Shown here: piece by piece, positions 1 through 6,343 of the stretch
Numbering within the stretch: position 1 is the stretch's first letter
Layout: each line of letters begins with the position of its first letter
Assembly: GCA_028716025.1 (NCBI GenBank)
Contig: JAQUQP010000058.1
Coordinates: forward strand, 1 to 10,684
Length of the DNA stretch: 10,684 nucleotides
From: a bacterium
GTDB taxonomy: Bacteria; UBA6262
Reading direction: 5' to 3'
The notes under the pieces: generated by a model
Told to the model about the DNA's origin: nothing
The model's database searches: none
The model's input: the letters and a program-made list of their open reading frames with translations, nothing else
Translations under genes and position numbers: made by a program

Positions 1-140
1 TCGGAAGCTTGAGTTGGCATGGACTCTTTACCTCCCGCCTGGCGGGAGAACTCAAGCGAGATAGAGAGCGATTTCCGCGCCGGGGAAATCGACTCGTTTT
101 TCGGAATGACTCAGCGAGACAGCGAGCCGATACACCTTAA
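1..140. repeat. Gene-free, hairpin-rich intergenic stretch with AGCGAG words
   Basis: No credible gene lies here. Several perfect short inverted repeats are visible. CTTGAGTT (8-15) pairs with AACTCAAG (49-56) and encloses CTCCCGC/GCGGGAG (32-38/42-48, 3-base loop). GATTTCC (70-76) pairs with GGAAATC (84-90). The word AGCGAG occurs at 55, 113 and 121. The 9-mer AGCGAGACA at 113 recurs at 1186 inside the element between the small membrane gene and rho, so the two stretches may belong to one repeat family. The left edge is cut by the window, so the whole element cannot be seen. Bases 141-180 hold only the coaE ribosome binding site. A terminator for an upstream gene is possible, but no stem is followed by a proper U-run. 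Confidence 0.55.
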
Positions 141-180
141 ATAACCAGTTCACTGATGCGCAGAGATTAAAGAGGATTAT

Positions 181-786
181 ATGCTAAAAATAGGATTGAC
201 GGGGAATATTGCATCTGGAAAGTCAACTGTGGCGAAGGTCTGGGGAAAAATGGGGGCCAAGGTCATTGATGTGGATGAATTGGCTCATGGCCTGTACCGG
301 CCAAGGACCAAGGTCTGGCAACAGGTGGTTAAAGCTTTCGGCAAAGGGATAGTGAAAGCTGATAATACTATTAACCGGGCTGTTCTAAGAGAAATAGTCT
401 TCCCTGATAAGAAAAAAATGAAAAAATTGACCAGGATAATGTATCCGGCTATAGTAAAAGAACTTGCCAAGCAGATGGCCGCTGCCAAATCTAAAGTAGT
501 AGTAGCTGATATGGCTGTATTGTTCGAGGCCAAGGCTGAAAAGCTGTTTGATAAGATAGTAGTAGTGCGGGTGTCCCAATTTAACCAGCTCCAACGCCTG
601 ACCGAGGAGCGTAATCTCACCCGTGAGCAGGCTATGGACCGAATCAACTCAATGACCTTCCCTGGGGAAAAGATATCTGCCTGTGATTATATGATCGACG
701 GCGACCGACCACTGGCTGCCTTCAAGGTGAATGCAGGTGCTTTGTTTGAACACATCATTACTGTTGATAAAATTAAAGCGGATTAA
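181..786 (+). CDS. coaE: Dephospho-CoA kinase
   Basis: Cytosolic enzyme of the last step of coenzyme A synthesis: it phosphorylates the ribose 3'-OH of dephospho-CoA with ATP. The 201-residue length is normal for CoaE. The N-terminus GLTGNIASGKST carries the Walker A loop (G8 to T16, with K14), followed by the family's D-x-D at residues 30-32 in IDVDELAH, the acidic pair near the active site. The middle region VVVADMAVLFEAK matches the conserved P-L-L-F-E segment, and RLTEERNLTREQAMDRI the lid region. The ATG follows AAAGAGG (169-175) at 5 bases, which supports this start. The next gene begins 19 bases after the stop, so co-transcription is possible. In many bacteria coaE sits near polA or rho. 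No promoter was recognised upstream. Confidence 0.95.
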   Translation: MLKIGLTGNIASGKSTVAKVWGKMGAKVIDVDELAHGLYRPRTKVWQQVVKAFGKGIVKADNTINRAVLREIVFPDKKKMKKLTRIMYPAIVKELAKQMAAAKSKVVVADMAVLFEAKAEKLFDKIVVVRVSQFNQLQRLTEERNLTREQAMDRINSMTFPGEKISACDYMIDGDRPLAAFKVNAGALFEHIITVDKIKAD

Positions 787-805
787 GGAGTTTAGGGGGA
801 ATAAG

Positions 806-1138
806 ATGAGTTATGAACATCAATGGCAAGAATATAAAAAGCGGCGAAATCTATTCTGGATTATTTGGTTAACATATTTACCAGGAGTATTAATAATTGG
901 CTATCCTCTCGGAAAGTTCTTTAGATCAGAAACACCATTTATTATACTCGCAGTAGTTTGGATGGTCTTCTTTATAATTGCAGGTACCCGATTTTCTTAT
1001 TGGAAATGTCCAAGGTGTGGTAATTCGTATTTTGCTAAATGGTGGTATGCTAATCAGTTTGTTCGTAAATGCGTACATTGTAAGCTTCCAAAATGGGCAA
1101 ATGAAGATCCAGATAAACCAGAAATAATAAATCAATAA
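806..1138 (+). CDS. Small membrane protein with C-terminal zinc ribbon, function unknown
   Basis: I see a 110-residue protein starting at ATG 806, preceded by AGGGGGA (794-800) at 5 bases. A longer in-frame start at 731 would overlap coaE and has no such site. A basic N-terminus (YKKRRN) leads into two hydrophobic segments, about residues 16-36 and 44-61. A probable zinc ribbon follows: CPRCG (C68, C71) and CVHC (C89, C92), about 17 residues apart, with the tail KLPKWA. The arrangement suggests an inner-membrane protein with a cytoplasmic metal-binding knob. I recall similar short unnamed proteins with a C-H/L-H-C-G-L-P-K-W-A ending in varied bacteria, but give no function. The gene is visibly more AT-rich than coaE and rho, and its 3' side is bounded by an inverted-repeat element, so it may be a late insertion between coaE and rho. 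Confidence 0.8.
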   Translation: MSYEHQWQEYKKRRNLFWIIWLTYLPGVLIIGYPLGKFFRSETPFIILAVVWMVFFIIAGTRFSYWKCPRCGNSYFAKWWYANQFVRKCVHCKLPKWANEDPDKPEIINQ

Positions 1139-1299
1139 TAGGTTTCTGGCAAGAGTCCTTTTCGTAGCGAGAGATTATATTTTTGAGCGAGACAATGAAC
1201 GAGTAACGAAGCTTATCAGAGATAAGTTAGGAGCGAGTGAGGCAGGGGCAGCCAAAAAGATAAGGCCGCAGTAGAAAAAGGATTTTTGACAGAGACCTA
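1139..1299. repeat. Inverted-repeat element between the small gene and the rho promoter
   Basis: The two ends are inverted copies: 1140-1162 (AGGTTTCTGGCAAGAG, then TCCTTTT) against 1276-1298, with 19 of 23 positions complementary. Three of the four mismatches would be G-U pairs in the + strand RNA. The left end begins the base after the TAA stop of the upstream gene, and the right end lies 9 bases before the rho -35 box. Inside are a perfect hairpin, CTTATC/GATAAG with loop AGA (1212-1226), and three AGCGAG words (1166, 1186, 1232). No ORF of note and no target duplication are visible. It could be a small non-autonomous mobile element, a structured 3' UTR, or a rho-type terminator region. 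Confidence 0.65.
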
Positions 1300-1308
1300 A
1301 AAATTAGC

Positions 1309-1337
1309 TTGACGAATCAGGGTTTTTCAGCTATAAT
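1309..1337 (+). promoter_or_regulatory. Sigma-70 type promoter for rho
   Basis: TTGACG (1309-1314) and a perfect TATAAT (1332-1337) are separated by 17 bases, the optimal spacing. Transcription should start near 1343-1345, leaving a leader of about 150 bases before rho. This is the best promoter in the window. Confidence 0.88.
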
Positions 1338-1342
1338 TAATA

Positions 1343-1494
1343 TAAATACAAATTGCAATACTGCTTTTTTCACCTACAGGAGTTCTCTCCATTTGCAAGC
1401 AATTCTTAAAATTCCTAAAAAATCATTAACCGACAACCTATTGTAGTTAATTTAGGTTTTTAGCATTATTATTATTTACTAGGAGGAAGTGTTT
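1343..1494 (+). promoter_or_regulatory. Long 5' leader of rho, possible attenuation region
   Basis: About 150 bases lie between the inferred start of transcription and the rho ATG, with no gene in them. AATTGC (1351-1356) can pair with GCAATT (1399-1404). A U-run, TTTTTT, lies at 1365-1370 just after the weak GCA/TGC stem. Further down, ATTAAC (1425-1430) pairs with GTTAAT (1446-1451) around ACAA/TTGT, and TTAGGTTTTTAG follows, which resembles a weak terminator. Rho of E. coli is autoregulated by termination in its own leader; a similar role here is inference only. The leader ends in AGGAGG (1481-1486), the rho ribosome binding site. Confidence 0.45.
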
Positions 1495-2769
1495 ATGGAA
1501 AATGGCGCCGCTTTAGATATGGCTGCCTTGGGCAAGAAGACTATATCCGATTTAACGGACATAGCCAAAGAACTAAAGCTTGAATCAGTCAGCGGACTGA
1601 AAAAGCAGGAGATCATCTTTAAGATCCTACAGGCGCAAACCGAGAAGAATGGTCTCGTTTTTGACGAAGGCACCCTGGAAATACTGCCGGATGGCTTCGG
1701 TTTTTTACGTTCTCCCCAGTATAACTATTTGTCCGGGCCGGATGATATCTATGTATCTCCCAGCCAGATACGCCGTTTTGACCTGCGCAAAGGTGATACT
1801 ATCAGCGGCCAGGTACGCCCGCCTAAGGAAGGCGAACGTTATTTTGCCCTGTTAAAGATAGAGGCAGTCAATAGTGCCAATCCCGAAGATATAAAGAAAA
1901 GAATATTATTTGATAACCTGACCCCGCTCTATCCGCAACAGAAGATTAAACTGGAAACCACACAGGAAGAAATATCCATGCGCATTATGGATATGTTCAC
2001 TCCGATCGGCAAAGGGCAAAGAGGCTTGATCGTCTCGCCACCCCGCGCCGGTAAAACGATCCTGCTGCAAAAGATAGCCAATGCTATCAGTACCAACCAT
2101 CCGGAAGTAGCGCTGATCGTGCTTTTGATCGACGAGCGGCCGGAAGAAGTGACAGATATGCAGCGGTCAGTAAAAGGGGAAGTGATCTCTTCTACTTTTG
2201 ATGAACCTGGTGAACGGCACATTCAGGTAGCGGAAATGGTCATAGAGAAGGCGAAAAGACTTGTCGAACAGAAGAAAGATGTGGTAATATTATTAGATAG
2301 TATAACCAGGCTGGCCAGGGCATATAATGCTACGGTACCACCCAGCGGCAAAGTCTTGAGCGGTGGTGTGGATTCCAACGCCTTGCAAAGACCCAAACGG
2401 TTTTTTGGCGCTGCCCGTAACATTGAAGAAGGAGGCAGCTTGACTATTATAGCGACAGCACTGGTAGAAACCGGTTCCAGGATGGATGAAGTCATTTTTG
2501 AAGAATTTAAGGGTACTGGTAATATGGAAATGATTCTGGATCGCCGGCTGGTTGATAAGCGTGTGTTCCCAGCCCTGGACATTAATCGGTCTGGTACGCG
2601 TCGCGAAGAATTGCTGCTCAGTGAAGATGAATTGAACAAGGTCTGGATCTTGCGTAAAGTGCTCAGTCCGCTCAATGTCGTGGAAGCGATGGAACTGGTC
2701 GCTGAAAAGACACGCAAAACTAAGTCCAATAAAGAATTCCTGAAATCAATGGAGTTTAATGGAAAATAA
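1495..2769 (+). CDS. rho: Transcription termination factor Rho
   Basis: Hexameric RNA helicase that ends transcription at C-rich unstructured RNA. The start is ATG 1495, 8 bases after AGGAGG; a GTG two codons upstream would be only 2 bases from it. The product is 424 residues, close to the E. coli 419. Visible parts in order: Rho N-terminal helical domain (about residues 9-45); cold-shock-like RNA-binding domain with GFGFLR at 67-72; ATPase core with PPRAGKT (182-188, Lys187); catalytic Glu214 in LLIDERPEE; Walker B ILLDS with Asp268; and the arginine-finger region GTRREELL with Arg369. These sit 3 positions after their E. coli counterparts, so the core has no insertions. The long acidic or basic N-terminal inserts of some phyla are absent. 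rpmE follows in the same transcript. A leader of about 150 bases suggests autoregulation, which is not shown. Confidence 0.98.
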   Translation: MENGAALDMAALGKKTISDLTDIAKELKLESVSGLKKQEIIFKILQAQTEKNGLVFDEGTLEILPDGFGFLRSPQYNYLSGPDDIYVSPSQIRRFDLRKGDTISGQVRPPKEGERYFALLKIEAVNSANPEDIKKRILFDNLTPLYPQQKIKLETTQEEISMRIMDMFTPIGKGQRGLIVSPPRAGKTILLQKIANAISTNHPEVALIVLLIDERPEEVTDMQRSVKGEVISSTFDEPGERHIQVAEMVIEKAKRLVEQKKDVVILLDSITRLARAYNATVPPSGKVLSGGVDSNALQRPKRFFGAARNIEEGGSLTIIATALVETGSRMDEVIFEEFKGTGNMEMILDRRLVDKRVFPALDINRSGTRREELLLSEDELNKVWILRKVLSPLNVVEAMELVAEKTRKTKSNKEFLKSMEFNGK

Positions 2770-2775
2770 AACAAA

Positions 2776-2792
2776 CGATTACACTGTAATCG
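2776..2792. promoter_or_regulatory. 17-base palindrome before rpmE
   Basis: CGATTACACTGTAATCG is a perfect inverted repeat around a central C; as RNA it forms a 7-bp stem with loop ACT. It starts 6 bases after the rho stop and ends 6 bases before the AAAGGAGG of rpmE. There is no U-run after it, so it is not a classical terminator. It could be an mRNA hairpin that tunes rho/rpmE expression or a dimeric-repressor operator; nothing in the sequence decides between them. Confidence 0.5.
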
Positions 2793-2815
2793 CATTCTAA
2801 AGGAGGAAGACGTTC

Positions 2816-3133
2816 ATGAAAGAAGGAATACATCCAGAGTATAAGGAGACTGTGATCAAGTGCGCTTGCGGAGCCACTTACCCGACACGGTCAACCAAGC
2901 AAAACATTCACGTAGAAATCTGTTCCGCTTGCCATCCGTTCTACACTGGTAAGCAGAAGTTGGTAGACACCGCTGGAATGGTGGAAAAATTCCAGAAGAA
3001 AATGGCTAAAAAGACCGGAGAAGTAAAGAGAGCAAAAGGGAAAAAGGCGAAAGCTGCGGCAAAAGAGAAAGTAAGTGCCAAGAAAGCAAAAAAAGAAACG
3101 CCTGCAGCTGAAACCGAAAAAAAGAACTCTTAG
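2816..3133 (+). CDS. rpmE: Ribosomal protein bL31, zinc-binding type with Lys/Ala-rich tail
   Basis: Large-subunit protein at the central protuberance bridging to the small subunit. The core, about residues 1-62, is typical: KEGIHPEY at the start, then four cysteines C16, C18, C36 and C39 (KCACG and [10 protein letters not shown]). This marks the zinc-binding C+ form; the zinc-free paralogue made under zinc starvation lacks them. The common protein is about 70 residues, but this one has 105. The extra stretch from about residue 63 is rich in Lys and Ala, low in complexity, and ends in Glu/Lys; it may make extra rRNA contacts. AAAGGAGG (2799-2806) lies 9 bases before the ATG, a strong site fitting a highly made protein. 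Pairing with rho is common in bacteria, and a strong terminator follows. Confidence 0.97.
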   Translation: MKEGIHPEYKETVIKCACGATYPTRSTKQNIHVEICSACHPFYTGKQKLVDTAGMVEKFQKKMAKKTGEVKRAKGKKAKAAAKEKVSAKKAKKETPAAETEKKNS

Positions 3134-3151
3134 CTAATCCATATACGTACC

Positions 3152-3190
3152 AACAACAAGGACAGATGAACTCTGTCCTTGTTGTTTATT
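3152..3190 (+). terminator. Intrinsic terminator after rpmE
   Basis: A perfect 15-bp stem, 3152-3166 (AACAACAAGGACAGA) with 3172-3186, closes a TGAAC loop and runs into TTGTTTATT. The U-tract is modest, but stem length and position 18 bases after the rpmE stop make this a convincing end for the rho-rpmE transcript. DUF1385-prfA-prmC should then have a separate start; bases 3191-3251 are AT-rich, but I see no confident promoter boxes there. Confidence 0.85.
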
Positions 3191-3263
3191 AGATACTATA
3201 GAATCAAGATTGGATTGTAGAATTCGATAAAAATCTCAGTTATTGGATAATAAGGAGCTCAAA

Positions 3264-4199
3264 TTGACCGATACTAAAGAGATCAAAATTGGCGGACAAG
3301 CTGTCATGGAAGGCGTAATGATGCGGTCACCGCATTACTATGCCGTGGCTGTTCGTAACCCGCAAGGTGAGATCGTCATCAAAGCTGAGGAAGTAGGTTC
3401 CGTTACTAAAAGATATCCTTGGTTAAAGAAGTTTTTGCTGCGGGGAATAGTGGTTTTGGTCGAAAGCCTAGTTCTGGGAGTCAAAGCTTTGAATTATTCT
3501 GCCGATGTTCAGATGGTTGAGTTGCAGGGGGATAAAAAGAAAGATAATACCTGGATGTGGATCGGTACTTTTACCTTTGCCTTTACTTTTGGTATCGGTT
3601 TGTTCGTTATCGTGCCTTATTTCATTACTGCTAAGCTGGTGAGCTATGGCTTCTGGTTCAATGTGATAGATGGCGTGATCAGGATACTATTCTTCATCGG
3701 CTATATCTATGCTATTAGCATGATGTCTGATATCAGGCGGGTGTTCCAGTATCATGGCGCGGAACATAAAGCTGTATTTGCCCATGAAGCTAAAGAAGAC
3801 CTAACCGTGGAAAATACCAAAAAGTATTCTCCGCTGCACCCACGCTGCGGTACGGCGTTTTTAATGGTGGTAATGGTCGTAGCGATCATTGTATTTTCGA
3901 TTATACCGGTCAGTAAAGAATGGCCCAAAATATACCAAACCCTGGTTAAAGTAGGCATACGTATTATCTTTATTCCCCTGATCGCGGGATTGAGCTATGA
4001 GATTATTAAATGGGCGGACCGGAAGAGAAATAGGTTCACCAATATGCTGATCGCTCCGGGATTGTGGCTGCAAAATCTGACCACTAAAGAGCCGGATGAT
4101 AAACAACAGGAAGTAGCGATCGCGGCACTCAAGGAAGTACTACGTTTAGAAGCAGAAAGAGCCGAAGTAAGTAATGATGACATTGAAGTTGTCCCTTAA
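3264..4199 (+). CDS. DUF1385 family integral membrane protein (YqhQ-like)
   Basis: I recognise DUF1385 (B. subtilis YqhQ is a member); its biochemical role is not settled, so none is given. Signature stretches are GGQAVMEGVMMRSP (residues 10-23), YHGAEHKAVFAHE (163-175, with H164, E167, H168) and HPRCGTAF (192-199, with C195). The His/Glu/Cys cluster between membrane spans looks like a metal or catalytic site, which is inference. Hydrophobic segments are seen near 57-75, 97-122, 135-154, 198-216 and 231-247. I chose TTG 3264 because AAGGAG (3252-3257) lies 6 bases before it. An in-frame TTG at 3243 would add 7 residues but contains that site within its coding sequence. No ATG is available until inside the GGQAVMEG motif. 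The gene usually sits beside prfA and prmC in several phyla, as it does here; the link may be positional only. Confidence 0.9.
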   Translation: MTDTKEIKIGGQAVMEGVMMRSPHYYAVAVRNPQGEIVIKAEEVGSVTKRYPWLKKFLLRGIVVLVESLVLGVKALNYSADVQMVELQGDKKKDNTWMWIGTFTFAFTFGIGLFVIVPYFITAKLVSYGFWFNVIDGVIRILFFIGYIYAISMMSDIRRVFQYHGAEHKAVFAHEAKEDLTVENTKKYSPLHPRCGTAFLMVVMVVAIIVFSIIPVSKEWPKIYQTLVKVGIRIIFIPLIAGLSYEIIKWADRKRNRFTNMLIAPGLWLQNLTTKEPDDKQQEVAIAALKEVLRLEAERAEVSNDDIEVVP

Positions 4200-4204
4200 A
4201 TAAA

Positions 4205-4280
4205 CGAATGATTCGAATACCAGCGAATAGCTCGAATAAGAACATTCGTGTAATTCGTATCTTTTCATTCGCGTAATTCG
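4205..4280. repeat. CGAAT/ATTCG word palindrome between DUF1385 and prfA
   Basis: Four CGAAT words start at 4205, 4214, 4224 and 4233. After a 6-base centre (4238-4243), four ATTCG words start at 4244, 4253, 4267 and 4276. The spacings are 9, 10, 9 on the left and 9, 14, 9 on the right, so the halves mirror each other and can fold into one long hairpin. The array begins 5 bases after the DUF1385 stop and ends 2 bases before the GAAAGG that serves prfA. Confidence 0.8.
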
Positions 4281-4294
4281 CAGAAAGGTTTCAA

Positions 4295-5365
4295 ATGTTA
4301 GATAAATTAGAAAAAATAAAACAAAGATATGAGGAATTGAGCCACTTGCTTTCCAACGGGACAGTGAGCGGGCAGGATTTCCAGAAATTGGCCAAAGAAC
4401 ATGCCAGTATGCAGAAAACAGTGGTCAAGTATACGGAATATACTAAAGTCCTGGCTGAGTTAAAACACGTTCAGGAACTAATGCAGGGCCAGGATGAAGA
4501 AATAAAAGCCCTGGCGCAGGAAGAATTGCCTGAAGTTAAACGGCAGAAAGAAATCCTGGAAAAAGAGCTCACTATGCTGCTGATACCCGCTGACCCTGAT
4601 GACCCGAAAAATATTATCATGGAAATACGGGCCGGTGCCGGAGGTGAAGAAGCAGCTTTATTCGCGGCTGAATTATACCGCATGTACACAAAGTATGCCG
4701 GCAAGATGGGCTGGAAAGTGGATGTTTTGGATTCCCATGCGACTGATAAGAATGGTTTCAAAGAAGTAATTTTTAATATCAGCGGTACGGACGTATATAA
4801 ACACCTGAAATTCGAGAGCGGTGTGCACCGGGTACAACGGGTGCCGGAAACCGAAGCGAGCGGCCGGGTTCATACATCTACGGTCACCGTGGCAGTATTA
4901 CCGGAAGCCGAAGACGTGGATATCAAGATAAATCCTGAAGACCTGCGCATTGATACCTACTGCGCTGGCGGGCCAGGCGGGCAGTGTGTGAATACAACGT
5001 ATTCAGCCGTTCGCATTATCCATATCCCCACAGGTTTGATCGTGCAGTGCCAGGATGAGCGTTCCCAGATCAAAAACCGGGCTAAAGCCATGAAAGTGCT
5101 GATGGCCAGGTTGTTAGAGCGTGAGCGGGAAGAAAAGGATAAAGCTTTATCACAAAACCGCAAATCGCAGATCGGTTCGGGTGATCGCAGTGAAAAAATA
5201 CGGACTTATAATTTCCCTCAAGACCGGGTCACTGACCACAGGATAGGATTATCCTGCCACAATCTCCCGACGATCATGGAAGGCGAGATCGATGAACTGA
5301 TCAACGGAATGATGGCGGCGGAAGAAGAAGCGAAACTAAAACAATTGCGGGAACGTAAAGAATGA
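4295..5365 (+). CDS. prfA: Peptide chain release factor 1 (RF1)
   Basis: Recognises UAA and UAG in the ribosomal A site and triggers peptide release. The 356 residues match the E. coli length of 360. Visible parts: N-terminal coiled domain (about 1-105); [11 protein letters not shown]; codon-reading tripeptide PET at 184-186 (P-x-T marks RF1, whereas RF2 has SPF); and the catalytic loop [12 protein letters not shown] with GGQ at 228-230. Gln230 is the methylation target of PrmC, encoded immediately downstream with a 4-base ATGA overlap. GAAAGG (4283-4288) lies 6 bases before the ATG. Oddly, the GGQ loop carries two cysteines, C223 and C231, where Arg/Ser and His/Ser/Gly are usual. No frameshift of the RF2 kind is present or expected. 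Confidence 0.98.
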   Translation: MLDKLEKIKQRYEELSHLLSNGTVSGQDFQKLAKEHASMQKTVVKYTEYTKVLAELKHVQELMQGQDEEIKALAQEELPEVKRQKEILEKELTMLLIPADPDDPKNIIMEIRAGAGGEEAALFAAELYRMYTKYAGKMGWKVDVLDSHATDKNGFKEVIFNISGTDVYKHLKFESGVHRVQRVPETEASGRVHTSTVTVAVLPEAEDVDIKINPEDLRIDTYCAGGPGGQCVNTTYSAVRIIHIPTGLIVQCQDERSQIKNRAKAMKVLMARLLEREREEKDKALSQNRKSQIGSGDRSEKIRTYNFPQDRVTDHRIGLSCHNLPTIMEGEIDELINGMMAAEEEAKLKQLRERKE

Positions 5366-6234
5366 ATATTGGTTCATCATTGGATTGGGGAACTGATCAA
5401 CTGGCGCGGGCCAAGGTGCCTGAGCCGGCGTTGGAAGCACAATTACTGCTTTCCCAAATCTTGCGGCTGAAAAAACTTGACTTGTTCCTGAAAAAAGAAA
5501 AAGAAGTAGCGAAAAAAGACCTTAGTAATTATAAAAAATTTATTACTCAACGGTGCCAGAGAATACCAACCAGCTATATCTTGAAGAATGCGCAGTTTTA
5601 TGGATTGGACCTGTTTGTCGATAAAGGAGTACTCATTCCCAGGCCAGAGACAGAGTTGCTGGTAGAGGAAATAATAAAAGAAGTTAGCGAAGTCCGGGTC
5701 ACGAATTGGCGAGTTGAGGGTAGAAATCCAAGAATTTTGGAGATCGGGGTGGGGAGCGGAGCTATAGTTGTGGCCTTAGCCAAAAACCTTAACCAGGCCA
5801 GTATAGTCGGTACAGATACCTCGGCGAAAGCGCTCAGGATCGCCAGGAAAAATATTAAGAAACACCAGGTAGAAACACAGGTTAAGCTGATCAGGGGCAG
5901 TTTATTTGCCAGGTTGAAAGAAAAATTTGATTTTATTGTCTCTAATCCACCCTATGTCAATGCAAAAGATTTTTCCTTGTTACAACCGGAAGTAGGATAT
6001 GAACCGAAAGCCGCTCTTTACGGCGGGAAGGACGGGCTGGATTTTTACCGCAAGATAGTGCCTCAGGCCAGGTACTATTTACACCCCGGGGGAATCCTAG
6101 CCTTTGAAATAGGGTACGGCCAGGGTAGGAAAGTAAAGCAACTCTTGGAAAAAGAAAGCCTATTTAGGAGTATTGAGATTAAAAAAGATTATGCTGGAAT
6201 CGAAAGAATAATATCAGCAAAGAGCAAATACTAA
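5362..6234 (+). CDS. prmC: Release factor glutamine N5-methyltransferase
   Basis: Methylates the Gln of the GGQ motif in RF1 and RF2 using S-adenosylmethionine, raising release efficiency. Visible in order: N-terminal helical domain that binds the release factor (about 1-85); [12 protein letters not shown] (91-102); SAM-binding motif EIGVGSG (127-133); the acidic D/T stretch [10 protein letters not shown]; the substrate-binding NPPY at 195-198; and [18 protein letters not shown]. The 290 residues are slightly above the E. coli 277; between the PRPE motif and the SAM motif there are about 10 more residues than in E. coli ([14 protein letters not shown] region). The ATG overlaps the prfA stop (ATGA, 5362-5365), so translation is probably coupled and no separate ribosome site is needed. 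Its TAA stop is also part of the downstream repeat array. Confidence 0.96.
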   Translation: MNIGSSLDWGTDQLARAKVPEPALEAQLLLSQILRLKKLDLFLKKEKEVAKKDLSNYKKFITQRCQRIPTSYILKNAQFYGLDLFVDKGVLIPRPETELLVEEIIKEVSEVRVTNWRVEGRNPRILEIGVGSGAIVVALAKNLNQASIVGTDTSAKALRIARKNIKKHQVETQVKLIRGSLFARLKEKFDFIVSNPPYVNAKDFSLLQPEVGYEPKAALYGGKDGLDFYRKIVPQARYYLHPGGILAFEIGYGQGRKVKQLLEKESLFRSIEIKKDYAGIERIISAKSKY

Positions 6235-6334
6235 ATTCTAAATCCGAAATTCTAAACAATCTCCAAAATTCAAAACGTTTAGAATTTTTAAATTAGGATT
6301 TGTTTAGGGTTTAGAAATTAGAATTTAGGATTTG
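6231..6334. repeat. Heptamer word palindrome between prmC and murA
   Basis: The left half is in 7-base register: TAAATTC (6232), TAAATCC (6239), GAAATTC (6246), TAAACAA (6253). The right half is in the same register in reverse complement: GGGTTTA (6307), GAAATTA (6314), GAATTTA (6321), GGATTTG (6328). The centre, 6265-6288, is a 24-base palindrome with one mismatched pair around AAACGTTT. The first heptamer contains the prmC TAA stop, and the last heptamer ends at the first G of the GAGG of murA (6334-6337). No ORF is present. Confidence 0.8.
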
Positions 6335-6343
6335 AGGTAATTT

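Noticed and set aside
3..140. Open frame of about 45 codons running in from the left edge (Arg-rich, ending at TAA 138-140)
   Set aside because: It is read straight through the hairpins and AGCGAG words, so the Arg/Ser-rich product is a by-product of the repeats. No family is recognisable.
731..805. Upstream ATG that would lengthen the small membrane protein
   Set aside because: It overlaps the end of coaE, has no ribosome site, and the ATG at 806 has AGGGGGA at proper spacing.
1489..1494. GTG start two codons before the rho ATG
   Set aside because: It would lie only 2 bases from AGGAGG; the ATG at 1495 has 8-base spacing.
2223..2795. 190-codon open frame on the - strand across rho
   Set aside because: Antisense shadow of the Rho ATPase domain; Ser/Leu-rich with no motif.
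3191..3251. Promoter for DUF1385
   Set aside because: Several weak -10-like words (such as TATAGA near 3198) exist, but none has a matching -35 at correct spacing.
3243..3263. TTG start giving 7 more residues on DUF1385
   Set aside because: The AAGGAG site (3252-3257) would then be inside the gene, with no site upstream; TTG 3264 is correctly spaced.
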